The position numbers and the translations under genes were made by a program. Shown here piece by piece: positions 1-8,247 of a DNA stretch of 64,000 nt (within the stretch, counting starts at the first letter, position 1; each line of letters opens with the position of its first letter). The DNA comes from Rhizobium sp. Leaf371. GTDB lineage: Bacteria; Pseudomonadota; Alphaproteobacteria; Rhizobiales; Rhizobiaceae. The notes below the pieces were generated by a model. The model had not been told where the DNA came from. It was given only the letters and a program-made list of their open reading frames with translations, and ran no database searches. Where the stretch lies: assembly GCF_001424045.1 (NCBI RefSeq), contig NZ_LMQB01000023.1, positions 248,001 through 312,000 of the forward strand, given 5' to 3'.

Positions 1-12
1 CCCGTTGCGCAA

Positions 13-138
13 GTCTGCCGAACGCACTTAAGCCGATGAGGCAGCGACCTGCAGACGATAAGGACGGCGATGTCCCCGGTCCGAGCTGTCCGCGCCCTAA
101 GGGCTTCGGCTCCAACCCCTTCAAAAGCCGAAGCTCTT
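13..138 (+). other. Non-coding stretch with three consecutive inverted repeats (possible structured RNA)
   Basis: Three stems can be drawn in a row. GTCTGC at 13-18 pairs with GCAGAC at 51-56. GGACGGC at 62-68 pairs with GCTGTCC at 85-91 with one G-U pair. A 13-bp stem (99-111 with 126-138, one G-U) encloses a 14-base loop. No convincing coding sequence crosses the region, and 139-291 shows nothing else apart from the start region of the next gene. It could be a small RNA, the 3' end of a transcript entering from outside the window, or chance pairing in GC-rich DNA. It does not match any RNA family I could recognise. The strand is a guess. Confidence 0.25.
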
Positions 139-291
139 GGAAACGTTCCATCGCAAAGACGGTCTGAACGCTCTGACCGCGGCAGGTACGGTGCACGCGT
201 CGGCGGACGCATCTTCATCTCACCCTCTTGTCAGACCCGCCATCTCGCGGCTATCTTCCGTTTACGCGAACGTCAATGAAGAGAGACCGCC

Positions 292-1251
292 ATGGCCCTG
301 CCGCCGATCCTTTCGAATCTCCGCCTCCCCGTCGTCGCGGCCCCCTTATTCATCATATCGCATCCCGCCCTCACGATCGCCCAGTGCAAGGCTGGCGTGG
401 TCGGCTCTTTTCCCGCGCTCAATGCGCGACCGGAAGCGCAACTGGACGAATGGCTGGCGATGATCACGGAAGAACTGGCCGCGTATGACAAGGCAAATCC
501 GGATAGGCCGTCCGCACCGTTTGCGGTGAACCAGATCGTTCACCGTTCCAACAAGAGGCTGGAGCACGACCTGATGCTCTGCGCCAAATACAAGGTGCCG
601 CTCATTATTTCCTCGCTCGGCGCGGTGCCGGAGGTGAATGCGGCGGTGCATGGCTATGGGGGCATCGTTCTGCACGACGTGATCCATGACAAGCATGCCC
701 GCTCCGCCATCAACAAAGGTGCGGACGGGCTGATCGCCGTTGCCGCGGGGGCCGGCGGCCATACGGGCGCGCTCTCGCCCTTTGCCATCATTCAGGAAAT
801 CCGCAGCTGGTTTTCCGGCCCGCTCCTTCTCTCCGGCGCCATCGCCAACGGCGGCGCGGTGCTGGCGGCGCAGGCCATGGGCGCGGATCTCGCCTATATC
901 GGCTCGGCCTTCATCGCCACCGAGGAGGCGCGGGCGAGCAACGACTACAAGCAGATGATCGTCGACAGCCGGGCGAAGGACATCCTGGAGACGCCGCATT
1001 TCACAGGCGTCAACGGCAACTATCTGCGCCCCTCCATCGCTGCGGCCGGTCTCGATGCCGACAACCTGCCGGCTGCAGACGCCGCAGAGATGGATCTCGA
1101 GCTCGCCGTCGGCACCGGCGCGAAGGCCTGGCGCGACATCTGGGGCTCGGGCCAGGGCATCGGCGCCGTCACAGCCGTCACCCCGGTCGCCACGCTGGTC
1201 GATCGCCTGGAGACGGAATACAACGACGCCCGCACGCGCCTGTCGCTGTAA
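292..1251 (+). CDS. Nitronate monooxygenase (2-nitropropane dioxygenase family)
   Basis: An FMN-dependent enzyme of the NPD/NMO family, which oxidises alkyl nitronates such as propionate 3-nitronate to the carbonyl compound and nitrite in the cytoplasm. The 319-residue protein has the family layout of a TIM barrel starting PILSNLRLPVVAAPLFIISH. It carries the glycine-rich phosphate-binding segment AAGAGGHTG near residues 151-159, with the family's catalytic-type His, and a late segment GADLAYIGSAFIATEEA. ATG is preceded by AAGAGAG. It stands alone, ahead of a tRNA gene. The physiological substrate cannot be read from sequence; detoxification of nitronates is the usual inference. Confidence 0.88.
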   Translation: MALPPILSNLRLPVVAAPLFIISHPALTIAQCKAGVVGSFPALNARPEAQLDEWLAMITEELAAYDKANPDRPSAPFAVNQIVHRSNKRLEHDLMLCAKYKVPLIISSLGAVPEVNAAVHGYGGIVLHDVIHDKHARSAINKGADGLIAVAAGAGGHTGALSPFAIIQEIRSWFSGPLLLSGAIANGGAVLAAQAMGADLAYIGSAFIATEEARASNDYKQMIVDSRAKDILETPHFTGVNGNYLRPSIAAAGLDADNLPAADAAEMDLELAVGTGAKAWRDIWGSGQGIGAVTAVTPVATLVDRLETEYNDARTRLSL

Positions 1252-1392
1252 GCGGCCAGGCATTTCCCGCGAGCCCTGCCCCGCCACCCGCGCGAGTTTT
1301 TCGACAACAGGCAAAGAGACCGCTTGAATTCCCCGAGCTTTGCAGGTATCAGCCCCTCACATCACAGGCTGACCTTGGGGTTCGCCGGATAA

Positions 1393-1468
1393 GCCGCTTT
1401 AGCTCAGGTGGTAGAGCACATCATTCGTAATGATGGGGTCGCAGGTTCGAGTCCTGCAAGCGGCACCA
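1393..1468 (+). tRNA. tRNA-Thr (anticodon CGT)
   Basis: A 76-base cloverleaf including an encoded CCA. The acceptor stem GCCGCTT pairs with AAGCGGC. The D arm is GCTC...GAGC. The anticodon stem CATCA/TGATG has loop TTCGTAA, so the anticodon is CGT (reads ACG, Thr). The T arm contains GGTTCGAGTCC. I looked for duplicated tRNA 3' ends that would mark an integrated element downstream and saw none. Confidence 0.96.
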
Positions 1469-1615
1469 TTTCTCATTTCCAAAGCGATCCGGTCTCCGGC
1501 CCTGCCGCGCGACCGATATGTCGTTTAGAACCTTGCGGGAATTCTCACGCCTTTGGCAGATCCGGCACTGTCCGGTCGGGCCGCGTTGGCCTCTCTATCG
1601 CATTCACGACACGTC

Positions 1616-1852
1616 TCAGTCGATCCACTCGTTGCTGAAGGTCAGGCGCGCGACCGTGATGGTGCGGCCGGTGTCGTCGCGGACGGTCAGGGCGATGGTG
1701 CCGTTGCGGGTCTCGGGCATTTCGTCGCGAGCGATATCGCCGAGGATGCGGCCGACTTCCATGGCGACGGAATCGCGCGTGGCGAGTTCCTGGCCCTCAT
1801 CGTCCAGAACCGGACCGTCTCCATTGTGAAGATCAAAGAAATAGCGGCTCAT
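1616..1852 (-). CDS. DUF6894-type small protein
   Basis: A 78-residue protein starting MSRYFFDLHNGDGP, with the conserved LDDEGQELAT stretch of a small family that is abundant in rhizobia (now DUF6894). Members have no established function. ATG at 1852 is chosen over the GTG one codon earlier; neither has a strong ribosome binding site. The gene lies alone on the minus strand between tRNA-Thr and a regulator on the other strand. It is acidic, with no signal peptide or membrane segment. Confidence 0.7.
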   Translation of the reverse strand: MSRYFFDLHNGDGPVLDDEGQELATRDSVAMEVGRILGDIARDEMPETRNGTIALTVRDDTGRTITVARLTFSNEWID

Positions 1853-2112
1853 CACGGGGTCTCGACATTCTCGGCTCAGGCGCGTTCGTGCTGCTAAGTT
1901 GCAGATAAAGCTTTTGTTCCGACATCTGAGGATGCTTCTGGTAAAAACGGGGCGCGACGGGCGGCATCTCGTTTTTGCGCTTGCCGTTTTTCAGGCGCCG
2001 CTGTTTAGAATGCGGGACCGACGCCGTTTTGCAATCGGGGTCTCGGCTCAGCCGTCGCTTATTCGAGACCCTTGCGGGTGTCCGTGCGGGTTTATCATTG
2101 AAGGCCTTGATC

Positions 2113-2832
2113 GTGATCGACATTCTCATTCGGAACCTCGCCAACCACGACATCGTCTCGGAGGATGAGAAGAGCCTTCTGAGGTCCCTTACCGCCCGCG
2201 AGCGCGTGTACGACGTGGATGAGGATCTCGTGTCGGAAAATTCGCGACCGACCTACAGCACGCAGCTGGTCGACGGCTTTGCGGCGCGCTACAAGCTGAC
2301 GCCGGATGGCACGCGACAGATCACCGCGCTGCATGTTCCCGGTGATTTCGTCGATCTGCACGCCTTTCTCCTGAAGACGATGGACCATGGGATCATCGCG
2401 CTTTCCCCGTGCCGCGTGATGCAGATCGATCACGCCGACCTGGAAGTCGTCACGCAGAAGGCTCCGCATCTGACGCGCCTGCTCTGGCTGAAGACGATCA
2501 TCGATGGCGCGATCCACCGGGAATGGATCGTTGCGATGGGCCGCCGCTCGAAACGTGCGCATCTCGCCCACCTCCTCTGCGAACTGCATATGCGACTGGA
2601 GGCGATGGGGCTGACGAAGGATCTCAGCTTCCACTTCCCCCTATCGCAGGGGGAGATGGCGGATGTGCTCGGGCTGTCGCTGGTTCACATGAACCGCACG
2701 ATCCAGAACCTGCGCAAGGACGGGCTGATCAGCTGGATCAATCACACGGTGACGATCCTCGACTGGGATGAATTGCGCGACATTGCGGATTTCGATCCGA
2801 CGTATCTCAGCCTGACCGTGGAGCCGCGCTGA
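2113..2832 (+). CDS. Crp/Fnr family transcriptional regulator
   Basis: A 239-residue protein with an N-terminal cyclic-nucleotide-binding-like beta barrel (about residues 20-130, including ITALHVPGDFVDLHAF) and a C-terminal winged helix (about 150-225). The recognition region reads LSQGEMADVLGLSLVHMNRT. No Fnr-type N-terminal cysteine cluster is present, so it is not an oxygen-sensing FNR/FixK with a [4Fe-4S] site; the effector is unknown. GTG at 2113 is chosen because AAGG sits 8 bases upstream and the resulting length is normal for the family; the frame stays open further upstream with unlikely composition. The 260 bases before it (1853-2112) hold no recognisable gene. Confidence 0.85.
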   Translation: MIDILIRNLANHDIVSEDEKSLLRSLTARERVYDVDEDLVSENSRPTYSTQLVDGFAARYKLTPDGTRQITALHVPGDFVDLHAFLLKTMDHGIIALSPCRVMQIDHADLEVVTQKAPHLTRLLWLKTIIDGAIHREWIVAMGRRSKRAHLAHLLCELHMRLEAMGLTKDLSFHFPLSQGEMADVLGLSLVHMNRTIQNLRKDGLISWINHTVTILDWDELRDIADFDPTYLSLTVEPR

Positions 2833-2863
2833 GCCGATCTTTCCGGTTTGGCGGCCGGCGCAC

Positions 2864-3124
2864 TCATGTCGGCCAGTACGCATCCGAGCGATAGTCGTCC
2901 GGGATGGTCTCAAGGCTGCCAAGCGCCAGTGCGATGGCCATGATCTGCAGATGCCGGATATGGATGTCGCGCGGCATGTCGATGCCGGTGGCAAGCACCC
3001 TTGCACGATGACGATCATAGCCGAGCGCCGACAATCGCCGACGTGCCTCGGCGTTCACATCGGCAATGCCGACCGGCGCGTCGTCGCGATCCTCGGCAGC
3101 GCTGGTAACAAGTCGCAGCCCCAT
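2864..3124 (-). CDS. Hypothetical 86-residue protein
   Basis: A small soluble ORF starting MGLRLVTSAAEDRDDAP. It ends SDAYWPT and has a central segment with HIRHLQIMAIALALGS that could form an amphipathic helix. I do not recognise a family. GGAAG abuts the ATG, which is closer than ideal. It lies in the 420-base gap between the convergent Crp/Fnr and nadE genes. No competing ORF on the other strand looks better, but the gene is supported only by being open and by reasonable composition. Confidence 0.4.
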   Translation of the reverse strand: MGLRLVTSAAEDRDDAPVGIADVNAEARRRLSALGYDRHRARVLATGIDMPRDIHIRHLQIMAIALALGSLETIPDDYRSDAYWPT

Positions 3125-3255
3125 CTTCCGCCCCAGAGAGTTAACCCGCCGTCATGATGACGGAAACGGGTCAATTCTCAAGTCGCAGAAATGAGGAGCA
3201 AAACCTTGGGTATCGTCTCGCCAATCGCGCCTCATCCGGATGCCGCGTCGACGGT

Positions 3256-5346
3256 TCAGGCCGGCTCGGTCTCCGGCACGTTGCGCCGCAGCTCCTCCAG
3301 CCAGAGACGGGCATTGCCGTCGGACGGGGCGCGCCAGTCGCCGCGGGGTGACAGCGAGCCGCCGGAGGTAACCTTCGGGCCGTTCGGAGACGCCGAGCGC
3401 TTGAACTGGCTGGTCGTGAAGAAGCGGAACAGAAAGGCCTCCAGCCATTTGCGGATGGTCGCGAGATCGTAGGCGCCACGGCTCTCCTCGGGAAAACCGG
3501 ACGGCCAGGCACCGGCCTTCGCGTCGTGCCAGGCATGCCAGGCCAGGAAGGCGACCTTGGACGGCTTCAGGCCGAAGCGGGTGATGTAATAGAGCGCGAA
3601 ATCATGCAAGGCATAGGGACCGATCCTGTCCTCGGTACTCTGGATCGCGCCCGTCTCGTCCGCCGGCACCAGTTCCGGCGAAATCACCGTGTCGAGAACG
3701 TCGGCCAGCGTCGCATTGGTGTCAGTGTCGAACAGCGACTTGGCGATGATCCAGCGGATCAAGTGCTGGATCAGCGTCTTCGGCACGGAGGCGTTGACGT
3801 TGTAATGGCTCATATGGTCGCCCACGCCGTAGGTGGACCAGCCGAGTGCGATCTCCGAAAGGTCACCGGTCCCCAGCACCAGCGCATCATAGCGATTGGC
3901 CGCGCGGAACAGGAAATCCGTCCGCAGGCCTGCCTGCACGTTCTCGAAGGTGATGTCGTAGACCGGTTTTCCCTCGGAATAGGGATGCTTCAGGTCTCTC
4001 AGCAGTTGTTCGGCCAGCGGCTTGATGTCGATCTCGTCGGCGGTGATGCCGAGCGAGCGCATCAGCTTCCAGGCGTTCGTCTTGGTCTCGTCCCCGGTGG
4101 CAAATCCCGGCATGGTGAAGCCGAGAATACCGGAGCGCGGCAGGCCCAGCTGGTCGAAGGCGCGGGCGGCCACGACGAGGGCATGGGTGCTGTCGAGGCC
4201 CCCGGAAACGCCGATGCAGATCTTCTTGATGCCCGTCGCCTGCAGCCGCTTCATCAAACCCTGGACCTGAATATTGTAGGTCTCGTAGCAATCCTGATCG
4301 AGCCGCGCGGTTTCGGCGGGAACGAAGGGATAGCGCGAGATGCCGCGCTCGAGCCCGATATCGCCCCGGTTCGGCTCGAACAGGAAATCGACCGTGCGGA
4401 AGGTGCGATCCTCGCGGTGCTGGTGGTTGGCGGCATCGTTGAAGGTGCCGGTCCGCAGACGCTCGAGCAGCAGGCGATCGACGTCGATGTCGGCAACGCA
4501 CATTTGCGGGCCGCTCGGAAACCGCTCGGTCTCTGCCAGGAAGGTGCCGAGTTCGTAGATGCAGGCCTGGCCGTCCCACGCAAGATCGGTGGTGGATTCC
4601 CCCGGGCCGGCCGCGGCATAGACATAGGCGGCAAAGCAGCGATTGGACTGGGAGCCCGCAAGCACGCGCCGGGTCTCGGCCTTGCCGACCGTGACGTTGC
4701 TGGCCGAGAGATTGGTGAGGATCAGCGCTCCGGCGAGCGCGCCGAAGTCGCTCGGCGATGCCGCGATCCAGACGTCCTCGCAGATTTCGATATGGAAGAC
4801 GAACCCGCGAACGTCGGTTGCGGAGAACAGGAGGTCCACGCCGAACGGCGCCACCTGCCCGGCGACAGCAATGGTCTCGCCGCGGATATCCCGCCCGGCC
4901 GCGCACCAGCGCTTCTCGTAGAATTCGCGATAGTTCGGCAGGTAGCTTTTCGGCACGACGCCGAGGATGCGACCGCGATGAATGGCAAGCGCGCAGTTGT
5001 AGAGTCGGCCGTTCTTGGGAATGGGCGCACCGACGAGGAGGACAGGCGACAGCGTGCGGCTTTCCTCCACCAGGCGGGCCAGCGCCATGTCCACCGCCTC
5101 GTGCAGCGCGGCTTGCCCCAGGAGGTCGTCGAGCGTGTAGCTCGAAATGCAGAGTTCGGGAAAGACCATCAGCCCGACGGACCGGGCGTCGCCCTGGCGG
5201 GCGAGCGCGATGACCTGATCGGCGTTGAAGGCGGGATCGGCAACCTCGCAACGTGGCGTGCAGGCGGCAACGCGCACAAAACCCTGATCATAGGCTGAAA
5301 AGAAATTCACCGGCACGCATCCCGTGTTGATCGCTGTCGCCAGCAT
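3256..5346 (-). CDS. nadE: Glutamine-dependent NAD+ synthetase
   Basis: Catalyses the last step of NAD synthesis, amidating deamido-NAD+ with ATP, and takes ammonia from glutamine through its own amidase domain. The 696-residue two-domain protein has an N-terminal nitrilase-type glutaminase (about 15-300; [15 protein letters not shown] gives the catalytic Glu, and [11 protein letters not shown] includes the catalytic Cys). The C-terminal NAD synthetase domain (about 340-690) has the ATP pyrophosphatase loop [13 protein letters not shown] and [17 protein letters not shown]. The length fits the long bacterial glutamine-dependent type. ATG at 5346 is taken; the conserved region starts at [14 protein letters not shown], so a start a few codons later is possible. 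Confidence 0.95.
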   Translation of the reverse strand: MLATAINTGCVPVNFFSAYDQGFVRVAACTPRCEVADPAFNADQVIALARQGDARSVGLMVFPELCISSYTLDDLLGQAALHEAVDMALARLVEESRTLSPVLLVGAPIPKNGRLYNCALAIHRGRILGVVPKSYLPNYREFYEKRWCAAGRDIRGETIAVAGQVAPFGVDLLFSATDVRGFVFHIEICEDVWIAASPSDFGALAGALILTNLSASNVTVGKAETRRVLAGSQSNRCFAAYVYAAAGPGESTTDLAWDGQACIYELGTFLAETERFPSGPQMCVADIDVDRLLLERLRTGTFNDAANHQHREDRTFRTVDFLFEPNRGDIGLERGISRYPFVPAETARLDQDCYETYNIQVQGLMKRLQATGIKKICIGVSGGLDSTHALVVAARAFDQLGLPRSGILGFTMPGFATGDETKTNAWKLMRSLGITADEIDIKPLAEQLLRDLKHPYSEGKPVYDITFENVQAGLRTDFLFRAANRYDALVLGTGDLSEIALGWSTYGVGDHMSHYNVNASVPKTLIQHLIRWIIAKSLFDTDTNATLADVLDTVISPELVPADETGAIQSTEDRIGPYALHDFALYYITRFGLKPSKVAFLAWHAWHDAKAGAWPSGFPEESRGAYDLATIRKWLEAFLFRFFTTSQFKRSASPNGPKVTSGGSLSPRGDWRAPSDGNARLWLEELRRNVPETEPA

Positions 5347-5417
5347 ACTTAAGGCAGTCAGGCGTTCGCGAAAAGGCTCCGCGCCCGCTTTGACGATCTG
5401 TCTTGAGCGGCGGCGTG

Positions 5418-6587
5418 TCAGGCCTGCTTGATCAGCGCGGCTGTCTGGGCTTGTGCCGGCGTCTGCGCCGATACCGTCACGTCATGCAGCCATTCGCGCC
5501 AGATCGCGACGATCAGGGCCATGAGCACCGGACCGACGAACAGGCCGAGGAAGCCCATGGTCTTCACGCCCCCCACGAGGCCGAAGAAGGTCGGCAGGAA
5601 CGGCAACTTGATCGGGCCGCCGACGAGGCGGGGACGGAGCGTCTTGTCGACGATGAAGAGTTCGATCGTGCCCCAGGCGAACAGCGCAAAGCCCGCGACC
5701 GGCGCACCGCTCGCCAGCAGATAAACCGAGACGAGCGTGAAGCAGAGCGGCGCGCCACCGGGAATGAGGGCCATGAAGCCGGTGATGATGCCGAGGGTGA
5801 CCGGCGACGGGACGCCGGCGACCCAGTAGGCGACGCCGAGAACGATGCCCTCGCCGATGGCGATCAAGCCCATGCCGGTGACGGTGGAAGAAATGGTCAG
5901 CGGCACGATGCGCGACACGCGCTCCCACCGCATGGGCAGGATCCGCTCGCCAAGCTTGTCCAGTTGCGCCACGAACTTCTCGCCATCGCGGTAGACGAAG
6001 AACAGGGTGATGAGCATGAACAGCAGGGTCAGCAGCGAGCGTGCAGCCCCTGCCCCGACGACGAGCGCACCGCGATAGATGCTGCCGATGTTGGAGCCGC
6101 TGACCAGCTGCACGAGTTCGCCGAGCGCGCCGGGATGCCCGACATGTTTTGCCCATTGCTCCCCGAGCCACACGCCGCCCAGCGGCAGTTGCAGGACCCA
6201 GGCAGGCACATCGGCCCCCACGGAATTGGCCTCGACGGCCCAGCCGACCCAGCCGCGAAACTCGTCCACGGCGTAGATGGCGGCGAATGTGACAGGCGTG
6301 ACGATGAAGGCGACGACGAGGATGATCGCGATCGTGGCACCGATGGTGCGATTGCCATTCACGGCGATCAGCAGGCGTCGATAGAGCGGCCAGCTGGCAA
6401 AACCGATGACGACCGCGGCGAGAACCGGGACGAGGAAGCCATGGAAGAAATAGGCCCCGGCAAGGAGGATGAACACCAGCAGCCAGCGCGCAGCGGATGC
6501 GGGGCCGACCAGCGCCGAGCGATCATAGGCCGGACGCCCGAAGAGCCGCGGCTCTGCCGACTGGTTTTCCAATTCGCGATGGCGCAC
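5418..6587 (-). CDS. AI-2E family transporter (PerM/UPF0118)
   Basis: A 389-residue polytopic inner-membrane protein of the AI-2 exporter-like family. It shows about eight hydrophobic segments, with a pair near residues 30-70, a loop of about 120 residues, and a cluster from about 190 to the end. LGIITGFMALIPGGAPLCF and GLFVGPVLMALIVAIWREWL match the family's conserved C-terminal half. The start is GTG at 6587, with GGAGG six bases upstream. Family members export small molecules or act as sodium/proton antiporters; the substrate here is not known. It stands 71 bases downstream of nothing on its own strand and precedes nadE. Confidence 0.85.
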   Translation of the reverse strand: MRHRELENQSAEPRLFGRPAYDRSALVGPASAARWLLVFILLAGAYFFHGFLVPVLAAVVIGFASWPLYRRLLIAVNGNRTIGATIAIILVVAFIVTPVTFAAIYAVDEFRGWVGWAVEANSVGADVPAWVLQLPLGGVWLGEQWAKHVGHPGALGELVQLVSGSNIGSIYRGALVVGAGAARSLLTLLFMLITLFFVYRDGEKFVAQLDKLGERILPMRWERVSRIVPLTISSTVTGMGLIAIGEGIVLGVAYWVAGVPSPVTLGIITGFMALIPGGAPLCFTLVSVYLLASGAPVAGFALFAWGTIELFIVDKTLRPRLVGGPIKLPFLPTFFGLVGGVKTMGFLGLFVGPVLMALIVAIWREWLHDVTVSAQTPAQAQTAALIKQA

Positions 6588-6725
6588 CCGCTACCTCCGT
6601 CAGGCTCCCGCCTGCAATTGTCGTGTCCACCCTCTATAACAGCCGAAGGGCGCGCGCGGGATGACAATTGCAAAATCGGCGCCAAAATATGGCGGCGACC
6701 GGCTCACGGTCCGGCCGCCACCCCC

Positions 6726-7925
6726 TCAGGCGGAACGCGAACGGCGTTCCGCGGCCACCGACACCGCAAAGATGCCGATGCCGAGCACGGCCATGACGGC
6801 CCCGACGAGGCCGGTCGAGGTCCAGCCGTAGCCTGCGGCGATGGACACGCCGCCGAGCCAGGCACCCAGCGCGTTGGCAAGGTTGAAGGCGGAGTGCATG
6901 AGCGCTGCGGCCAGGGTCTGCGCGTCGCCGGACACATCCATCAGACGGGTCTGCATGGCCGGGATCATGAGAAAGCCAAAGCCGATGGAGAGAATGTTGA
7001 ACGTCGCTATCATGGGGGAATTCATCGTGGCGTAGAACAGCAGGAGAGCGGCCAGATTGAAGACGAGGCCGATGCCGATCGCTTTCAGGAGCGACCAGTC
7101 GGCCAGTCGCGCGCCGATGATGTTGCCGAGGATCATGCCGGCGCCGAAGACGGACAGCATCAGCGGCACGCGGGAGAGCGGCAGGCCCGCAACCTCCGTC
7201 AGCGCCGGCGTGATATAGCTGAACGTGGCGAACATGCCGCCGGAGCCGATGGCGCAGATACCGAGCGTCAGCCAGACCTGGGGCTTGCGCAGGGCGCCGA
7301 GTTCGCGCAGCGGCGAGGATGCGGGATTGCCCTTGTCCCTCGGCACGAAAAGCAGGGTGAGCACGATGGTCAGCAGGCTGATGCCGCCGACGATGGCGAA
7401 GGCGGCGCGCCAGCCGAGCGTCTGGCCGAACCATGCGGTCAGCGGCGTGCCGAGCAGCGTCGCGATGGTGAGGCCCATCATGACCCGGCCGATAGCGCGG
7501 CCTCGCTGGTGCGGCGCGACCATGCCGGCCGCCACGAGAGCGGCGACGCCGAAATAGGCCCCATGCGGCAGGCCCGCAAGGAAGCGGGCCGTGACCAGCA
7601 GGCCGAAGGACGGCACCAGTGCGCTGGCAAGATTGCCCGCCGCAAACAGGGCCATGAGGGTGAGAAGCACGGTGTGGCGGGCGTATCGGGCAGCGACCAC
7701 AGCGATGAGAGGGGCCCCGACAACGACTCCGAGCGCATAGGCGCTGATGACGATCCCGGCGCGGGGCACCGAGACATCGAGATCCTGCGCGACCTGCGGC
7801 AGCAGGCCCATAATCGCAAACTCTCCCGTGCCGATGCCGAAGCCGCCGACGGCCAGGGCGACTTCCGCCATGGAGACCCCGCCGAACCGGGCGATGGTGT
7901 GGGACGGAAGCGCTGTTTCGGACAT
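6726..7925 (-). CDS. MFS transporter, AraJ/Cml-type drug or sugar exporter
   Basis: A 399-residue, 12-helix major facilitator of the drug:H+ antiporter type. It has the early segment ALAVGGFGIGTGEFAIMGLL and then VVGAPLIAVVAARYARHTVLL. Later come RFLAGLPHGAYFGVAALVAA and TLLGTPLTAWFGQTLGWRAAF (motif C-like, antiporter signature). ATG at 7925 is preceded by AAGG at good spacing and gives the usual short N-terminus. The gene is divergent from fadD over a 322-base regulatory gap. The exported substrate is not predictable; related AraJ/SotB proteins export arabinose, sugars or chloramphenicol. Confidence 0.85.
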   Translation of the reverse strand: MSETALPSHTIARFGGVSMAEVALAVGGFGIGTGEFAIMGLLPQVAQDLDVSVPRAGIVISAYALGVVVGAPLIAVVAARYARHTVLLTLMALFAAGNLASALVPSFGLLVTARFLAGLPHGAYFGVAALVAAGMVAPHQRGRAIGRVMMGLTIATLLGTPLTAWFGQTLGWRAAFAIVGGISLLTIVLTLLFVPRDKGNPASSPLRELGALRKPQVWLTLGICAIGSGGMFATFSYITPALTEVAGLPLSRVPLMLSVFGAGMILGNIIGARLADWSLLKAIGIGLVFNLAALLLFYATMNSPMIATFNILSIGFGFLMIPAMQTRLMDVSGDAQTLAAALMHSAFNLANALGAWLGGVSIAAGYGWTSTGLVGAVMAVLGIGIFAVSVAAERRSRSA

Positions 7926-8100
7926 GAGGTAACCTTGCGTCGAGACCGTGTCGGCCCTGTGGGAAAGCGGTTCGGCCGGCGCCACCCGTGGCGGGGCGTG
8001 AGCCTTTGTACGAGGGCGTAAACCTTATCGGGCACATCCGCAAAGCTTTGCCCCGTAGACATGCGCTTACGGAAAAGCTCCCATGCCTTTTCAACATGAC

Positions 8101-8130
8101 TTGTTGACGCTTACGTGTAGGTCATATAAT
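8101..8130 (+). promoter_or_regulatory. Probable promoter of fadD
   Basis: The 322-base gap between the divergent MFS gene and fadD contains TATAAT at 8125-8130. It is preceded by TTGTTG at 8101-8106 (18-base spacer) overlapping TTGACG at 8104-8109 (15-base spacer). This is the best sigma-70-like signal in the gap and would leave a leader of about 110 bases. The spacer holds TTACGTGTA, which could be part of an operator. Prediction by eye only. Confidence 0.45.
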
Positions 8131-8247
8131 TTTGAAGTGACTTGAAGCTGGTGCTGAAGAGCATAGACTTCGACGCAGGCTCACTCGGGAGAAGTGAGAT
8201 ATCTGGAGGAATGCCGGCGGTTTGACGCCAGCTCAGGGAGGACGAAC

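Noticed and set aside
1393-1640. Integrated element at tRNA-Thr
   Set aside because: No integrase gene and no second copy of the tRNA 3' end within the window.
5403-8021. 872-codon open frame on the plus strand
   Set aside because: It runs antisense across the AI-2E and MFS genes, is composed of low-complexity Asp/Glu/Gly/Arg/His typical of the reverse frame of GC-rich genes, and has no family similarity.
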